Source: Megascapheus bottae
Taxonomy: Eukaryota; Chordata; Mammalia; Rodentia; Geomyidae
Direction: 5' to 3'
NCBI GenBank assembly: GCA_024803745.1
Contig: JANJXV010000039.1
Coordinates: 8,239,001-8,303,000 of the forward strand
DNA: 64,000 nt
Positions 28,421 through 38,589 of the stretch are shown here, in pieces (positions within the stretch are counted from its first letter, which is position 1; each line of letters opens with the position of its first letter). The position numbers and the translations under genes are program-made. The notes beneath the pieces were generated by a model, which did no database searches, was not told the origin of the DNA, and saw only the letters and a list, made by a program, of their open reading frames with translations.

Positions 28421-28559
28421 AACAGCACTCTGAATCTCTAGGGACCTGTGTGGGATCTCAGAGAGCCAAGGTAAGGCAAGGGCATGATGGCTGTAATGCA
28501 GCTACTCAGGAGGTGGAAATCAGGAGGATCCAGTTTCAAGATTAACTGGGCAAGTCAGT

Positions 28560-28930
28560 GAGATCCCATCTCAACACCCAAGCTGGACAGGGCACAGTGG
28601 CAGCTATCAGCCTAGCTACAGGGAAGCGCACAGAGGACTGAGGCCCAGGTATAAAGTACTGAACCCTACCTGAAAAATATAGCTAGAAGCCAGGTGCTGG
28701 TGATTTACACCTGTAATGCTAACTACTCAGGAGGCCAAGATCTGAGGACTGCAGTTAGAAGCCAACCTGGGCAGGAAAGTCCAGGTGAGTCATTGCAATT
28801 AACCACCCTGGAAAAATGGAAGTAGTGCTGTGGTTCAAAGTGGCAGAATGCTAGCCACCAGTGGGAAAAAACGTTCAAGGACAGCACCTAGTAACTAAGC
28901 CCTGAGTTCATGCCCCATGACTGACCAAGA

Positions 28931-28980
<50 letters not shown>

Positions 28981-29430
28981 GTGTGTGTGTGTGTGTGTGT
29001 ATCAACAAAAGCAACAAAGGCTGGAGATGTGCTTCAAACGGTAGAGTAATTTGGCTAGGAAATATGAGGCAGGCCATGAGTTCATAATCTAGTACTGCCA
29101 AAACTAAATGAAACCAAAACAGACTGCAACGTGACTGGAACCTGCTCAACTGGAACCTGGCATAACAAAAAAAAAAAAAAAAAAAAAAAAAAGATGCAGA
29201 AGAGAAATGGAGAAAAGTCAATCCAGTCCAGCTTCCAGCTAGGAAAGGAGACAGCAGCAACATTATTATTACCACTGTTCTGGGGCTCTCAAGAATAGAG
29301 TTCTACTACTTGAGTCGCAGCACCACTTCCAGCCTTTTTTTCTATGCATATGGTACCAAGGAATGGAACCCGGGTCTTCATGCATGCTAGGCAAGCACTA
29401 TTCTACTAGGCCAAACTCCCAGCCCCAGCA
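28560..29430. repeat. SINEs and simple repeats between the duplicate and CAPNS1
   Basis: 7SL-like/Geo at about 28690-28930, a (TA)n-(TG)n tract at 28936-29000, an ID-like monomer near 29018-29100, an A-run at 29168-29192, and an antisense IDL-Geo part at about 29278-29430. Confidence 0.7.
28936..29000. repeat. (TA)n-(TG)n alternating tract
   Basis: About 20 TA units run directly into about 11 GT units. It grew from the tail of the preceding SINE. Confidence 0.9.
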
Positions 29431-29551
29431 GAAACATTTTTACCCCATCTTATTCCCCAGAACCTCAGCAACCTCTCCTGGCAAAACCTGAGCCTCCACT
29501 CAACTCTCAGAACAGGATGCAAGTCCCACAAGAAATAGCAACTGGACAGCA

Positions 29552-29625
29552 TTTATTTCCTCCTGGGAGCAGAGTACAGGCAAAGGCACTGGGGTGTGTG
29601 AGCCTGCGGTGACCTGGAGTTTATT
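29552..29625 (-). promoter_or_regulatory. CAPNS1: Candidate CAPNS1 poly(A) signals
   Basis: Minus-strand AATAAA occurs at 29620-29625 and again at 29552-29557, which would give 3' UTRs of roughly 400-480 bases. Confidence 0.55.
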
Positions 29626-30014
29626 TGGCTGCCTGGGTGGTAACTAAGCCAGGGTGTGTCAGGACTAGAGGGGCAATCCTAGAATTGAGACAGGGCCCTG
29701 GGGACATGGAAGTGTTGGGCTTGGCACAGGTAAAAGAGGTAATAGAGAGGGTGTGGGGTGGGTGGGGTGACCTTGGCACAGAGGGTGTCTTAGGGCTAGG
29801 GGTAACTCAGGGTATGGCAAACTGAGACATGTTGGATCCTGGCTGGTGTCAGGGGAGCTAGGTGCCAAGAGCTGCAGAAGGAAAAGCCTGTGGGTAGCAG
29901 GATGTGACTATGACACCAGGACTGAAGGTAGATCAGCCCTGGGTGACACCCAGGTACAGGATGGTGCCACAGTGAGGTGAGGGACTAAACAGGGGCGGGG
30001 CAGGGGGGTCCCAC

Positions 30015-33000
30015 TCAGGAATACATGGTCAGCTGCAGCCACTGGAGAGAGAAAAGTATACAAGTGAGCACTTGACACCTCACCCAGGGGCTGCTGGGAA
30101 AACAGGGTGGAGGGGGCCAGAACTCCGCCCATACTCCAGGCTGGGGCTTTGTACCTCCTGGATGTTCACTCGAATTTGTCCACTGCCATCTTTGTCAAGA
30201 GATTTGAAGGCGCCTGGTGATGAAAGACAAGTTTTGGACTAGAGTTATGGCTGGCTGTTCCCCTTCTGAGGCTCTTACAAGCTGGTCCTCTGCCTTGGAT
30301 ACCCTTCCCAACATCTCTCCAGGCTCTCCTCCTCATCCTTTCAGGTTTCAGCCCTCTTCCAGGGAGTCCTCCCTAACCTCCTGGACTTCCCAATCTAATC
30401 ACATTCCCAATCCCCACGGCTGGGGGACGAGGGAGGGCAGCTGCCAGTGGACAAACACCGCTGCATCCCAAGCTTTGTGAGGCCAATTCATCCGGTCACC
30501 ACTAAGACCCTAGCACTGTCCACCTCAAAGGTCACCAAAACTTTGGGTCAATGGCAGCTGAACAAATCCAGGCCATAAAAGAGAACGGAGGCATCACTCA
30601 CGGAACATGGCGTCTAGTCTGACCAAGCAGCTGATGAAGTTGTCAAAATCCATGTTTCCGTTCTCATCTGAGTAGCGCCGGATGATCATGTTGTAGAGAT
30701 GCTCATTCAGGTGGAAGCCTGGGAATGGTTCACGCCCTTAGTCAGGGGCCCCGCCCACCGCAGAGCCCCGCCCACTCCCAGCTCTCACCACCAGTCTGGC
30801 ATCAGCCCCAACCCTAACTGCCCCACCTGCTGCCTCAAAGGCTCCTGGGAGTTCCCTGCTATTGATGGTCCCGGATCGGTCCATATCAAACTGTTTGTAT
30901 ATCATCTATGGAGACAGAGGGCAGGGTCCATCTGAGTGAGCATCAAGGTGTAAAATAATCTCCATGGCTGGAAGGGGGTGGCCCTGAGGTTGTCGCACAC
31001 ACACCTGCCACTTCTTGATATTGTTCCACAGGTACTTGAACTCTTCAAAGCCCAGCTTGCCTGTGGTATCGCTCTGGCAGAAGGTTGTTAAGAACAATGG
31101 GACAGGGCTGGGATATAGCTCAGTGGCCAAGTGCAATCTCCTGGGTTCTATTCCCCAGTACCAAAAAAAAAAGGGGCGGGGACAGGGTGGCTCAAGTGGT
31201 ACAGCAACTTTCTGGCAAGTGGGAGGATGTAGTCCAGACAGCCCAGTACCACCAAAGGAGAAAGAGAGAAAGGAAGCCAGGCTCAGGTCTATGGACATGG
31301 CCGAAAAGCTAGAGACCCTGCATAGCAAGCACCAGACCCTGAGTTCAAGCCCTAAATTTAAAGTATCCTATTACCACACAGACACAAGATTAAAACAATC
31401 ACAATAATGGGCCTGGATTATAGGCACAAACCACTGGCACTTGGCTTGTATCATTACTTATCATCATGAGTCTCTAGGTGAGTCTCACATGGATATTAAT
31501 GTTTTTGAGTATGAAAACAATACCTTGGCTATCCCAAACTCATGCTCAGAAAGTTCCTTTTGCACCCAAGAGCCTTCCCATCTTCCCAAAGGATACATCC
31601 ATCACGGCCACCATGCTGCGACATGTGTCGAGACCAAAGCCATCCGTTTTCAGATCGGGATCTGGGAGGGAAGGGGACAGGGTGAAGGTCAATGCCTAGA
31701 GACCACAGCCAGCCCAGGCCCCGTGTCTCTAAACAGTCACTCACGTCTGGTCACCACCTTGTTGAGAATATTCATGAGTTCTGTAGCACTGACCTCCATA
31801 TCCTGCAGATGGAAGTCAGAGGCTGGTCAGGGGAGACTGAATGGGGGATATGTCATGAAGAACGGGAACGGAGGGGAGGCGAGGGTCATTGTTGAGTATG
31901 CGTGTGCGGGAAGGCCTGAGAGAAATTGGGAACAGAGGTCCGGGATTACTTACATCTCCAGCCAGCTGGGCAAAGAGTCTCCGGAACTGGCGGACCTCCT
32001 CACTCTCGTTGGCCTCAATGTTGGAGTAATGGGTGCGTGGGGGCTGCGGAAAGAGGGGAAATTTCACAGGACAAGTGGAGACTACTTCCTCCAGGCACCC
32101 TAGGCGAGAAAGCCAGGCTGGACGGTGAGCATGGCGCCATGAGGTGGCTGGGCCCTGAGGTTAGGTTTGGGGATTTGGCAAAAGAAAAGATTTAACAGTC
32201 AAGAAATTCCCTGGGAAGGGAATTCCTATAGAGGCTGCTTCTCTGTAGGTAGAGGGGCGGGGTCTGACTCAAGCGCAGGGATGCGGAGCGGGGATGCGGA
32301 GCGGGGATGCGGAGCAGGGATGCTGAGGCTTACCGGGGGCTCCGGATTGTACTGCGCGGCCGCCTCGCTGAGAAGAGATGAGGAGGGGTTAGCGCCGGGG
32401 GCGGGGCTCCAACGGGCAGCCGCGGAATGGCCAGCGCAACCCTCGGTTCCAGATTCCAGATGGGAGGGTCCCCCCCTCCAGTCTGGCCAGTCCCCTCCTC
32501 CCTTCACCCAGCTGTGGACTCCAATCCCATCATCCAGGGGCAGTCACTGGGACCAAGCCATCTGGTTTCCAATCAACAACCCAACCCCCGCCCAGACGGA
32601 ACAGGTCCCGCCTCGTCAAGCGCTCATTTCTTAAAATGCTTTGCCCCACTCCATTGACCGCAAGCTCTTCAGGCCCCAGCTGCCCTGGAATGCCTTCCTT
32701 CCTTTTCCTTCCTTCCTTTTCCCCTGTGGGTCTTGAACTCTGGGCCTGAGCCCTGTGGCTGAGCTCTTCAGCTCAAGGCCAGTGCTTTGAACCACAGCAC
32801 CACTTCTGGTTTTCTGGTGGTTCATTGGAGACAAGAGTCTCACAGACTTTTGTGCCCAGACTGGCTTCGAACCGTGATTCCCAGATCTCAGCCTCCTGAG
32901 TAGCTAGGATTACAGGCGTGAGCCACCAGCACTTGGCTGTCTTTCTTTCTGAATGTCTGTTTTTCCTAAGTCCGACTTCAGCTCCATTAGGCTCCAGTCC

Positions 33001-33113
33001 TTTGGGGATCACTGCTTGGTAACCAAGGCTAATTAGGTACCAAAGAACCTGCAGGGCATATTTTCTCCATTAATATCTCTCCCCCTCCCCACCCCCCCCT
33101 CTCTCTCTCTCCT

Positions 33114-33204
<91 letters not shown>

Positions 33205-34284
33205 GGTCTTACCCATACTCGGTTTTTTCTGGGCTATTTTCCCTATCCATTAGACCTGGGTTCTTCTGGGCCCATCTCCTCATTAATTACCTGCACTAAG
33301 TCTTGCACCCCTGAAGGTCACCTAGATTCATTGGTTTGACTCTTTTAACAAACAGAATTGTGGTAGAGCACCAGCCTTGAGGGGAAGAGGCCAAGGGAAA
33401 GACCCCCGAGCTTGAGTTCAAGCCTCAGGACCAGCACACCCATGTTCTCTAATGAAGGACACAACCAGTCCTGTTAAGTCTGTTACCCACCTCCCCTAAA
33501 CCCACATGAATCTCCTCAAGGTCTACCTTCTATTACCGACCCACACAGGCAGGCACCACTCTTGTCCTACCTGTCCCTTCGAATTGACATTAGCTTTTAT
33601 TTTATTATTTTAATAATTCCCTATTTTTCCCAGTCCTGGGGCTTGAATTCAGGGCCTGAGCACTGTCTCAAGGGCTTTCTCAAGGCTAGAGCTCTACCAC
33701 TTGAGCCACGGCACCACTTCCAGCTTTTTCTTGGATGTGGTACCGAGGAATCGAACCCTGGTCTTCGTGCATGCTAGGCAAGGACTCTACCACTAGGCCA
33801 AACTCCCGGCCCCTGGGGCTTGAATTCAGGGCCCTGGTGTGTCCCTTAGATTGTTTTGTTCAAGCCTACAGCTCTACCACTAGAACCACCACCGGCTGTC
33901 GTGAGTGATTCACCGGAGATAAGCGGTCTCAGACTGGCTTCGAACCTCGATCCTCAGATCTCAGCCCTCGAGTAGCTAGGGGACCAGGGTGAGCCACCAA
34001 CACCAGCACGTCGGCCTCTTGGTGGACGACAGCCCCTGCAGGAGCCGCAGTCCAGCCTCCCGGTTACTCCCCCCGGCCCCGCCTCACCTGATGGCGCTGA
34101 TGACTCCACCCAGGATGCGCATGGCGGTGCCCCCGCCGCCGCCGCCGCCGCCCAGGCCCATCCCGCCGCCGCCGCCGCCGCCGCCGCCCCCCGCCCCGCT
34201 GATCAGACCCCCCAGCACATTCCCCAGGCCCCCGCCGCCGCCGCCGCCGCCGCCGCCCTTCAGGAACGAGTTAACCAGGAACAT
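30015..34284 (-). CDS. CAPNS1: CAPNS1, calpain small regulatory subunit 1
   Basis: Ten coding exons (high to low): 34284-34088, 32367-32334, 32043-31954, 31802-31745, 31661-31597, 31073-31005, 30905-30827, 30718-30602, 30213-30155 and 30041-30015, giving 264 residues (268 in human). CAPNS1 is the common regulatory subunit of calpains 1 and 2 and binds Ca2+ and the catalytic subunit. Residues 1-65 start [10 protein letters not shown] and hold three polyglycine runs; [14 protein letters not shown] leads into a penta-EF-hand domain. Visible EF loops are [12 protein letters not shown] (about residue 148), [12 protein letters not shown] (about 178), [12 protein letters not shown] (about 214) and [11 protein letters not shown] (about 243, the dimerising fifth hand). 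The protein ends LTMYS. The initiator lies 18 bases inside its exon, and a noncoding first exon should lie in the CpG island above 34.3 kb. No disruption was seen. Confidence 0.96.
31105..31165 (+). repeat. ID-type monomer in a CAPNS1 intron
   Basis: GCTGGGATATAGCTCAGTGG, then a GGTTCTATTCC B-box, then an A-run. It looks like a simple tRNA-Ala-derived ID element without the Geo right unit. Confidence 0.6.
32700..32940 (-). repeat. 7SL-like/Geo SINE, antisense, CAPNS1 intron
   Basis: Reversed element preceded by a CCTT-rich tail and ending in GTGAGCCACCAGC. Confidence 0.8.
33060..33196. repeat. (CT)n-(CA)n compound microsatellite in CAPNS1 intron 1
   Basis: C/T-rich sequence grades into about 25 uninterrupted CT units and then CA units. 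Confidence 0.95.
33625..34012 (-). repeat. IDL-Geo and 7SL-like/Geo SINEs, antisense, CAPNS1 intron 1
   Basis: An IDL-Geo dimer at 33628-33815 abuts a 7SL-like/Geo copy at about 33815-34010. The latter ends 78 bases from the CAPNS1 donor. Confidence 0.8.
34129..34257 (-). repeat. CAPNS1: (GGC)n coding repeats in CAPNS1
   Basis: Three GGC-codon tracts of about 8-11 glycines each, separated by MGL and [16 protein letters not shown] spacers. Nearly every codon is GGC, which favours length variation by slippage. Confidence 0.9.
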
Positions 34285-34302
34285 GGCTGCGACCGGAGAC
34301 TC

Positions 34303-35200
34303 CTAGGGAGAAGAAGACGCGGCGTCAGGGCGGCAGCCGGCGCCCGGGCATTTCCGGAGGCTGGGGGGGGGCGTGGCGAGGGCGGGGGGCCCTCGGAGGG
34401 GCGGGATGGGGCCAGGTCTGCAGCCCACCCGGGAAGGGAAGGGTGGGCAGCCCGCGTGCGGTGGGAGCGGGGGAGCCCCGGCGTGTCTGTGTGAAGGGGG
34501 CCCTGGCGGGTCTGGGAGCTCACGTCTGACCCCCGGACACCGCCACCACCACCCCCACGGAGCTCCCAGCCGCTCGGGAGGCCGCGGCCTGGGCTCGGGA
34601 GGGGGGTCGGGGGCCTGGGGTGCGCCCGATCCCACAAGCGGCCTTGCGCGGCGCTGTGGCTCGGGAGCCCCGGAGCCTCGGAGCCGCGCGCGCACTGACG
34701 ACTGGAGGTGGACGTCCGGCACCGGAAGGGGTCGCGGCTGCTGCTCCCCGGGGCGGGGGGCGGGAGACGCCTCGGAGGGGTTCAGCGTTCCCAGCTACGC
34801 GCAGACCTCTAGGTGTGTGGTTCAGATCGGGCCGGGGATCGGATCTGAGACCGAGGAGGAGCGGCAGGGGCGCCCCGGGGCGGGGTTCGGGTCTGGGGCG
34901 CACACGCAGAACACCGCCCCCCCCCCACGAGGCCTCGCTCGCGCCATCCGGGTCTGCCGAGCCGCAGCCTGCGGGGCGCAAGGGGAGGGCGGGGGCTCTG
35001 GGCCGGGGTCGGCGCCTCACTCACCCGTCCGTGGGTCCGCGGCTCCGGGGCCTCCCGCGGCGTCCGGCTCGGGAGGGCGGGGCCGTGACTCAGACCCGGA
35101 GACCGCGGGGTCACACCCGGCCCCGGCCCCGGCCTCCGCGGGGTCCTAGCGCCGGCTCCGGGACTGCGCGTGCGCATCCGCCCTCCCTCCCCCCCCCCCC
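34303..35200 (-). promoter_or_regulatory. CAPNS1: CAPNS1 CpG island promoter
   Basis: Very GC- and CpG-rich DNA from the CAPNS1 start exon to about 35.2 kb, with many GC boxes and one AP-1-type TGACTCA at 35096-35102. It should contain the noncoding first exon, whose donor I cannot place with certainty. Long open frames on both strands here reflect base composition. Confidence 0.7.
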
Positions 35201-35249
35201 ATCGCGGAATTGGGAGACGGTGGCTGTCTGAATCATTCCCAGGTTCGGT

Positions 35250-35260
35250 GGTTCGAATCC
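35250..35260 (+). promoter_or_regulatory. Isolated RNA polymerase III B-box
   Basis: GGTTCGAATCC matches the TFIIIC B-box consensus at every position, but there is no A-box at the right spacing, no tRNA cloverleaf and no SINE around it. It sits at the edge of the CAPNS1 CpG island. Confidence 0.4.
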
Positions 35261-35847
35261 TGCTCCGCTTCATTCCAGCTTGGCTTTACCGCCCTGGACG
35301 TAAACTGTTAGGCTAGGGAAACTAGAGCTGTGAAGACACACTTGTGCCTCCCTATGAATTCTCACCCAGTGGCTGCCTCTACCTGCCTGGGGTTGTGGTT
35401 TACGGGCCTCCCTAAAAGGGACTCCGCAAGTAGCCTCTCCTTCCTTGTCATATACAGACAAACAGCACCTGGAGCACCCAGGGCTGCAGAGGTGCGCATC
35501 CGTGGCAAGGACACTGCCTCTCCAGCCCCTACAGGAGCCGGGATGGAAGCTTAGGAAAGCCTTCCTGGGCCACATTCTCCCTACCCCCATCCTCCTCCCT
35601 GGGGCCTCCATCGTGGGTCACCAGATCGGACCAGGGCAGGCCTAAGTTTGCTCTTGGTCTTCCACGCTCCAAAGAGAGCCCAGGATACAGGAAAAGTCCT
35701 TTGGCCCAGACATCCTGAGGTCCCAGAAGTGAGTACCAGGACAAGGCAGTCTAAGGTTGCCTTTCAATTTGGACGTGCAACCTTGGTGCTCCGGGTTCTT
35801 TTCCTGGCCTCCTCTGACAATCTGGTCTTTGGGGAACATAGGTTCAT

Positions 35848-36000
35848 TCCTGGCTCTGCCCCCAAATTGCTATATGACCCCAAAACAGTAACCTGAGCAA
35901 CAGTTTTCCCATCTGTAAAATGGTATCATGGGTGGCTCCCTGATTTAGTCTGTCTTATCGCTTACAATTAGGTGATAAATGCTTAGTAAATCACAGCTAT
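35848..36000 (+). repeat. MIR SINE relic
   Basis: Old mammalian MIR signature: TTCCTGGCTCTGCC, then TTTTCCCATCTGTAAAATGG, then AAATGCTTAGTAAAT. It is much more diverged than the rodent SINEs. Confidence 0.75.
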
Positions 36001-36009
36001 TCCCAGGGC

Positions 36010-36370
36010 ATGGAGCCCACCTGAACTCAGGGGGTTGACCTAGTCACCCTCAGATTATACTGACTGAAGTATTGACCCCCACCCTCCCAGGAGTATACAG
36101 ATGTCAGGTGAGCCTCCAGATGGGTGCAGACTGCCTGATACAGGGAGGACAGTCCACCTAAGGCTGGCTGTAAATATTCCACTGTGGGCCCAACCAAAAA
36201 GTCCCCCACCTCCCTAGACCTAATGGCTTTTTCATTAACCTCTGGTACCTCACTGAGACCCTAAGACTGCAAATCCACCTCCTCACACAACTTCCATACT
36301 CATGGGAAGGTCTGTGTCCCTCGCTGGCAATAAACAGTCCTAGCCTATTGAGAATCAGATCTGGTCTATT
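36010..36370 (+). other. Unassigned intergenic segment ending in a poly(A)-signal-like block
   Basis: No SINE signature. It ends GGCAATAAACAG, then a direct-repeat-like AATCAGATCTGG, then a T-rich stretch. That could be the 3' part of an old LTR, but no internal match confirms it. Confidence 0.3.
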
Positions 36371-36499
36371 CATTTTTCTTTTCTCCCTATTTTCCTAACA
36401 CTGACAGACAACTGCCTTCCTTTCTCCCCCCGCCCACATCTCCCCAACATACCTGTGGAATGGGTGCTGTTTTTTTTAAATTATTATTGTTATTTTTAT

Positions 36500-36890
36500 T
36501 TTTTTTGCCAGTCTCTGGGGCTTGAACTCAGGGCCTGAGCAGTGTCCTTGAGCTTTTTCCGCAAGGTTAGCATTCTGCCACTTGAACCACAGCACCATTC
36601 CCGCTTTTCTGTGTATGTGCAACTGAGGAATTGAACCCAGGGTTTCATGTGTGCTAGGCAAGCACTTGACCACTAAGCCACACGCTGGCCCTCGATTATT
36701 TTTATGATGTTGTGAGGACTTGAACTTAGGACCTGGCCACTGTCCATTACCTCCTCCAGGTCAAGGCTGGGACTCTACCACTTAAGCCACACCTCTATTT
36801 CTGGCTTATAGTCTTTCCTACCCAGGGTTGGTTTTGAACCTCAACCCTCAGACTTTAGCTAGGATTACAGGTGTGAGCCACTGTTACCCT
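36500..36890 (-). repeat. IDL-Geo and 7SL-like/Geo SINEs, antisense
   Basis: A reversed IDL-Geo at 36500-36690 followed by a reversed, degraded 7SL-like/Geo copy to about 36890. The unique stretch 36900-37320 shows no gene. Confidence 0.75.
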
Positions 36891-37334
36891 AGTTGGGTGC
36901 TACTTTATCATCTGTGTTTCTAGATAAGAAATGGAGGTGAAGCCAGGCAGCCAGGCTCCACTAGACTGTCCCTTTAACCAACCATCCTTATGCAGTGACT
37001 CAATAATATAATTGATATGATAATTACGACAATAACTCAAATAACAGAAGACAGCAGACACCACAGTTGCAGCTAATATATCCCCAGGGCTTGCTGGGGC
37101 CAAGCCAGGCAACTGCTTTACAAGCCTATGTAGAAACCAAGATGTAACAGGATAGAACAGGGAGGCTCTGAAAGGCAGGGTCACAGAGGGTGGCGGGACA
37201 TGGGCTAGGCAAGTGAGAAATCATTTCATGATGACTAACCAGGATTCCCATCTTGCCACACCCTTCCCAGCCACCAGCCATTCTGAGGCGTTTGCCCAAG
37301 CTGTGACCTCTGTCCAGAGCACTTAAAAATTTTT

Positions 37335-37960
37335 TTAAGCTGGGCGCAGTGGCTCACGCCTGTAATCCTGGCTACTCAGGAGGGTGAGATCTGAGGAACA
37401 AGGTTCAAAGCCAGTTCCAGGCACAAAAAGACTAGAGACTCTCAGCTCCAACTCTAGAAAACAGGAAGTAGGTCTTGGCTCAAGGGTAGGGCTGTAGCCT
37501 TAAGCTGAATAGCTCAGGGACGGCTGAGTTCCAGTCCCTGACAAAAATTTTTTTTTGCTTTTGCTTTTATTTACTCAGACTTTGGTATAATCTTTTGAGT
37601 CTCCCCTTTTAGGAAGTCCTGTCACCCCACTCACTTAGAGGCTGTCTGCTGGGTGCTCTCAAAACTGCTTGTTAAATATATAGGCGGGGAGTTTGGCCTA
37701 GTGGTAGAGTGCTTGCCCAGCATGCAGAAAGACCCGGGTTCAATTCCTCGGTGCTACATACATAGAAAAAAGCTGGAAGTGGTGCTGTGGCTCAAGTGGT
37801 GGAGCTCTAGCCTTGAGAAAGTCCAAGGACAGTGTCGATGTAGAAACCAGAACTGACAAAAAAAAAAAAATATGTATAGCTTGCAGTTTGATATGGTGGC
37901 ACAGGCCTGCATGCCAGCAATCAGGAAACCGAGGCAAGAGGATTAAGCGTGCAAGACCAG
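37335..37960 (+). repeat. SINE group: 7SL-like/Geo, IDL-Geo, B1-like monomer
   Basis: 7SL-like/Geo at 37335-37545, IDL-Geo at 37682-37865, then a B1-like monomer at about 37885-37960 (GGTGGCACAGGCCTGCATGC) without the Geo module and followed by (CAAA)n. Confidence 0.75.
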
Positions 37961-38242
37961 CACAAACAAACAAACCAAACAAACAAACAAAAGCTCAAAC
38001 CCTGCTGAGCTTTCTCATCCAATTCTTAAAGTGCCTGAGCACCACAGCCTATGTCGTGTGTCCCCCACCCCCCACTCCTCTATCCCACAATTCCTCGAGA
38101 CCAAACTGAGGTGGAGCAGGAAAGGTGGGGGGGGGGAAATATGGAGGATATCGCAGGGCTTCCTGGGAAATGAAGTCTTCTTGCACCTAGAGTGCAACGG
38201 ACCCTGCAGGCGGACTTGCGGCGAGGTTGGGCAGTGCGCTGC

Positions 38243-38255
38243 TGCCCCCTGGTGG
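38243..38255 (+). promoter_or_regulatory. CTCF-like core site
   Basis: TGCCCCCTGGTGG is an exact match to the reverse of the CTCF core CCACCAGGGGGCA. It lies in a SINE-free stretch (about 38010-38290) between CAPNS1 and TBCB. Binding is inferred from the motif. Confidence 0.5.
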
Positions 38256-38589
38256 CTACCTAGCGATTATGACCGAGACTAAGGGAGGCACAGGATGCCA
38301 ATGGGCTGCTGTGAAGATTAAGTGAAATCAGCAATCTGATGAGTGTGGGTGTGTAGATAATCACAAGGAGGTTGTTGATATCCACACACACACAACACCT
38401 TCACTACCCTGTATGTGCAGGGAGGTGTTTGTTACAGCAGTTGACATTATACTAACACACTGACCACAATCTCCTTCCTCTCTAGTACCCCCTAACCAGT
38501 AAAGCCTAAGCACAAGATTGTTCTGTAGAGTGAGCCTAATTCTTAAATATGGTCTAGGCTTAGGTAGTCTTTTTTTTGGGGAGGGGGGT

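Larger units (their letters stand above)
26440..28450 (+). repeat. Segmental duplication, unit 2 (COX7A1-like)
   Basis: Collinear with 22950-24475, including intronic blocks (for example TTTCTGAGACTT in intron 1) and the 3' flank. Nucleotide divergence is substantial and introns differ in length, so the duplication is not recent. Confidence 0.75.

Noticed and set aside
31441..32103. 220-residue plus-strand frame
   Set aside because: Runs antisense across two CAPNS1 exons and introns; no support as a gene.
34373..35231. Overlapping long open frames on both strands (up to 258 residues) near CAPNS1
   Set aside because: Low-complexity Arg/Gly/Pro/Ala translations of a CpG island in several frames at once.
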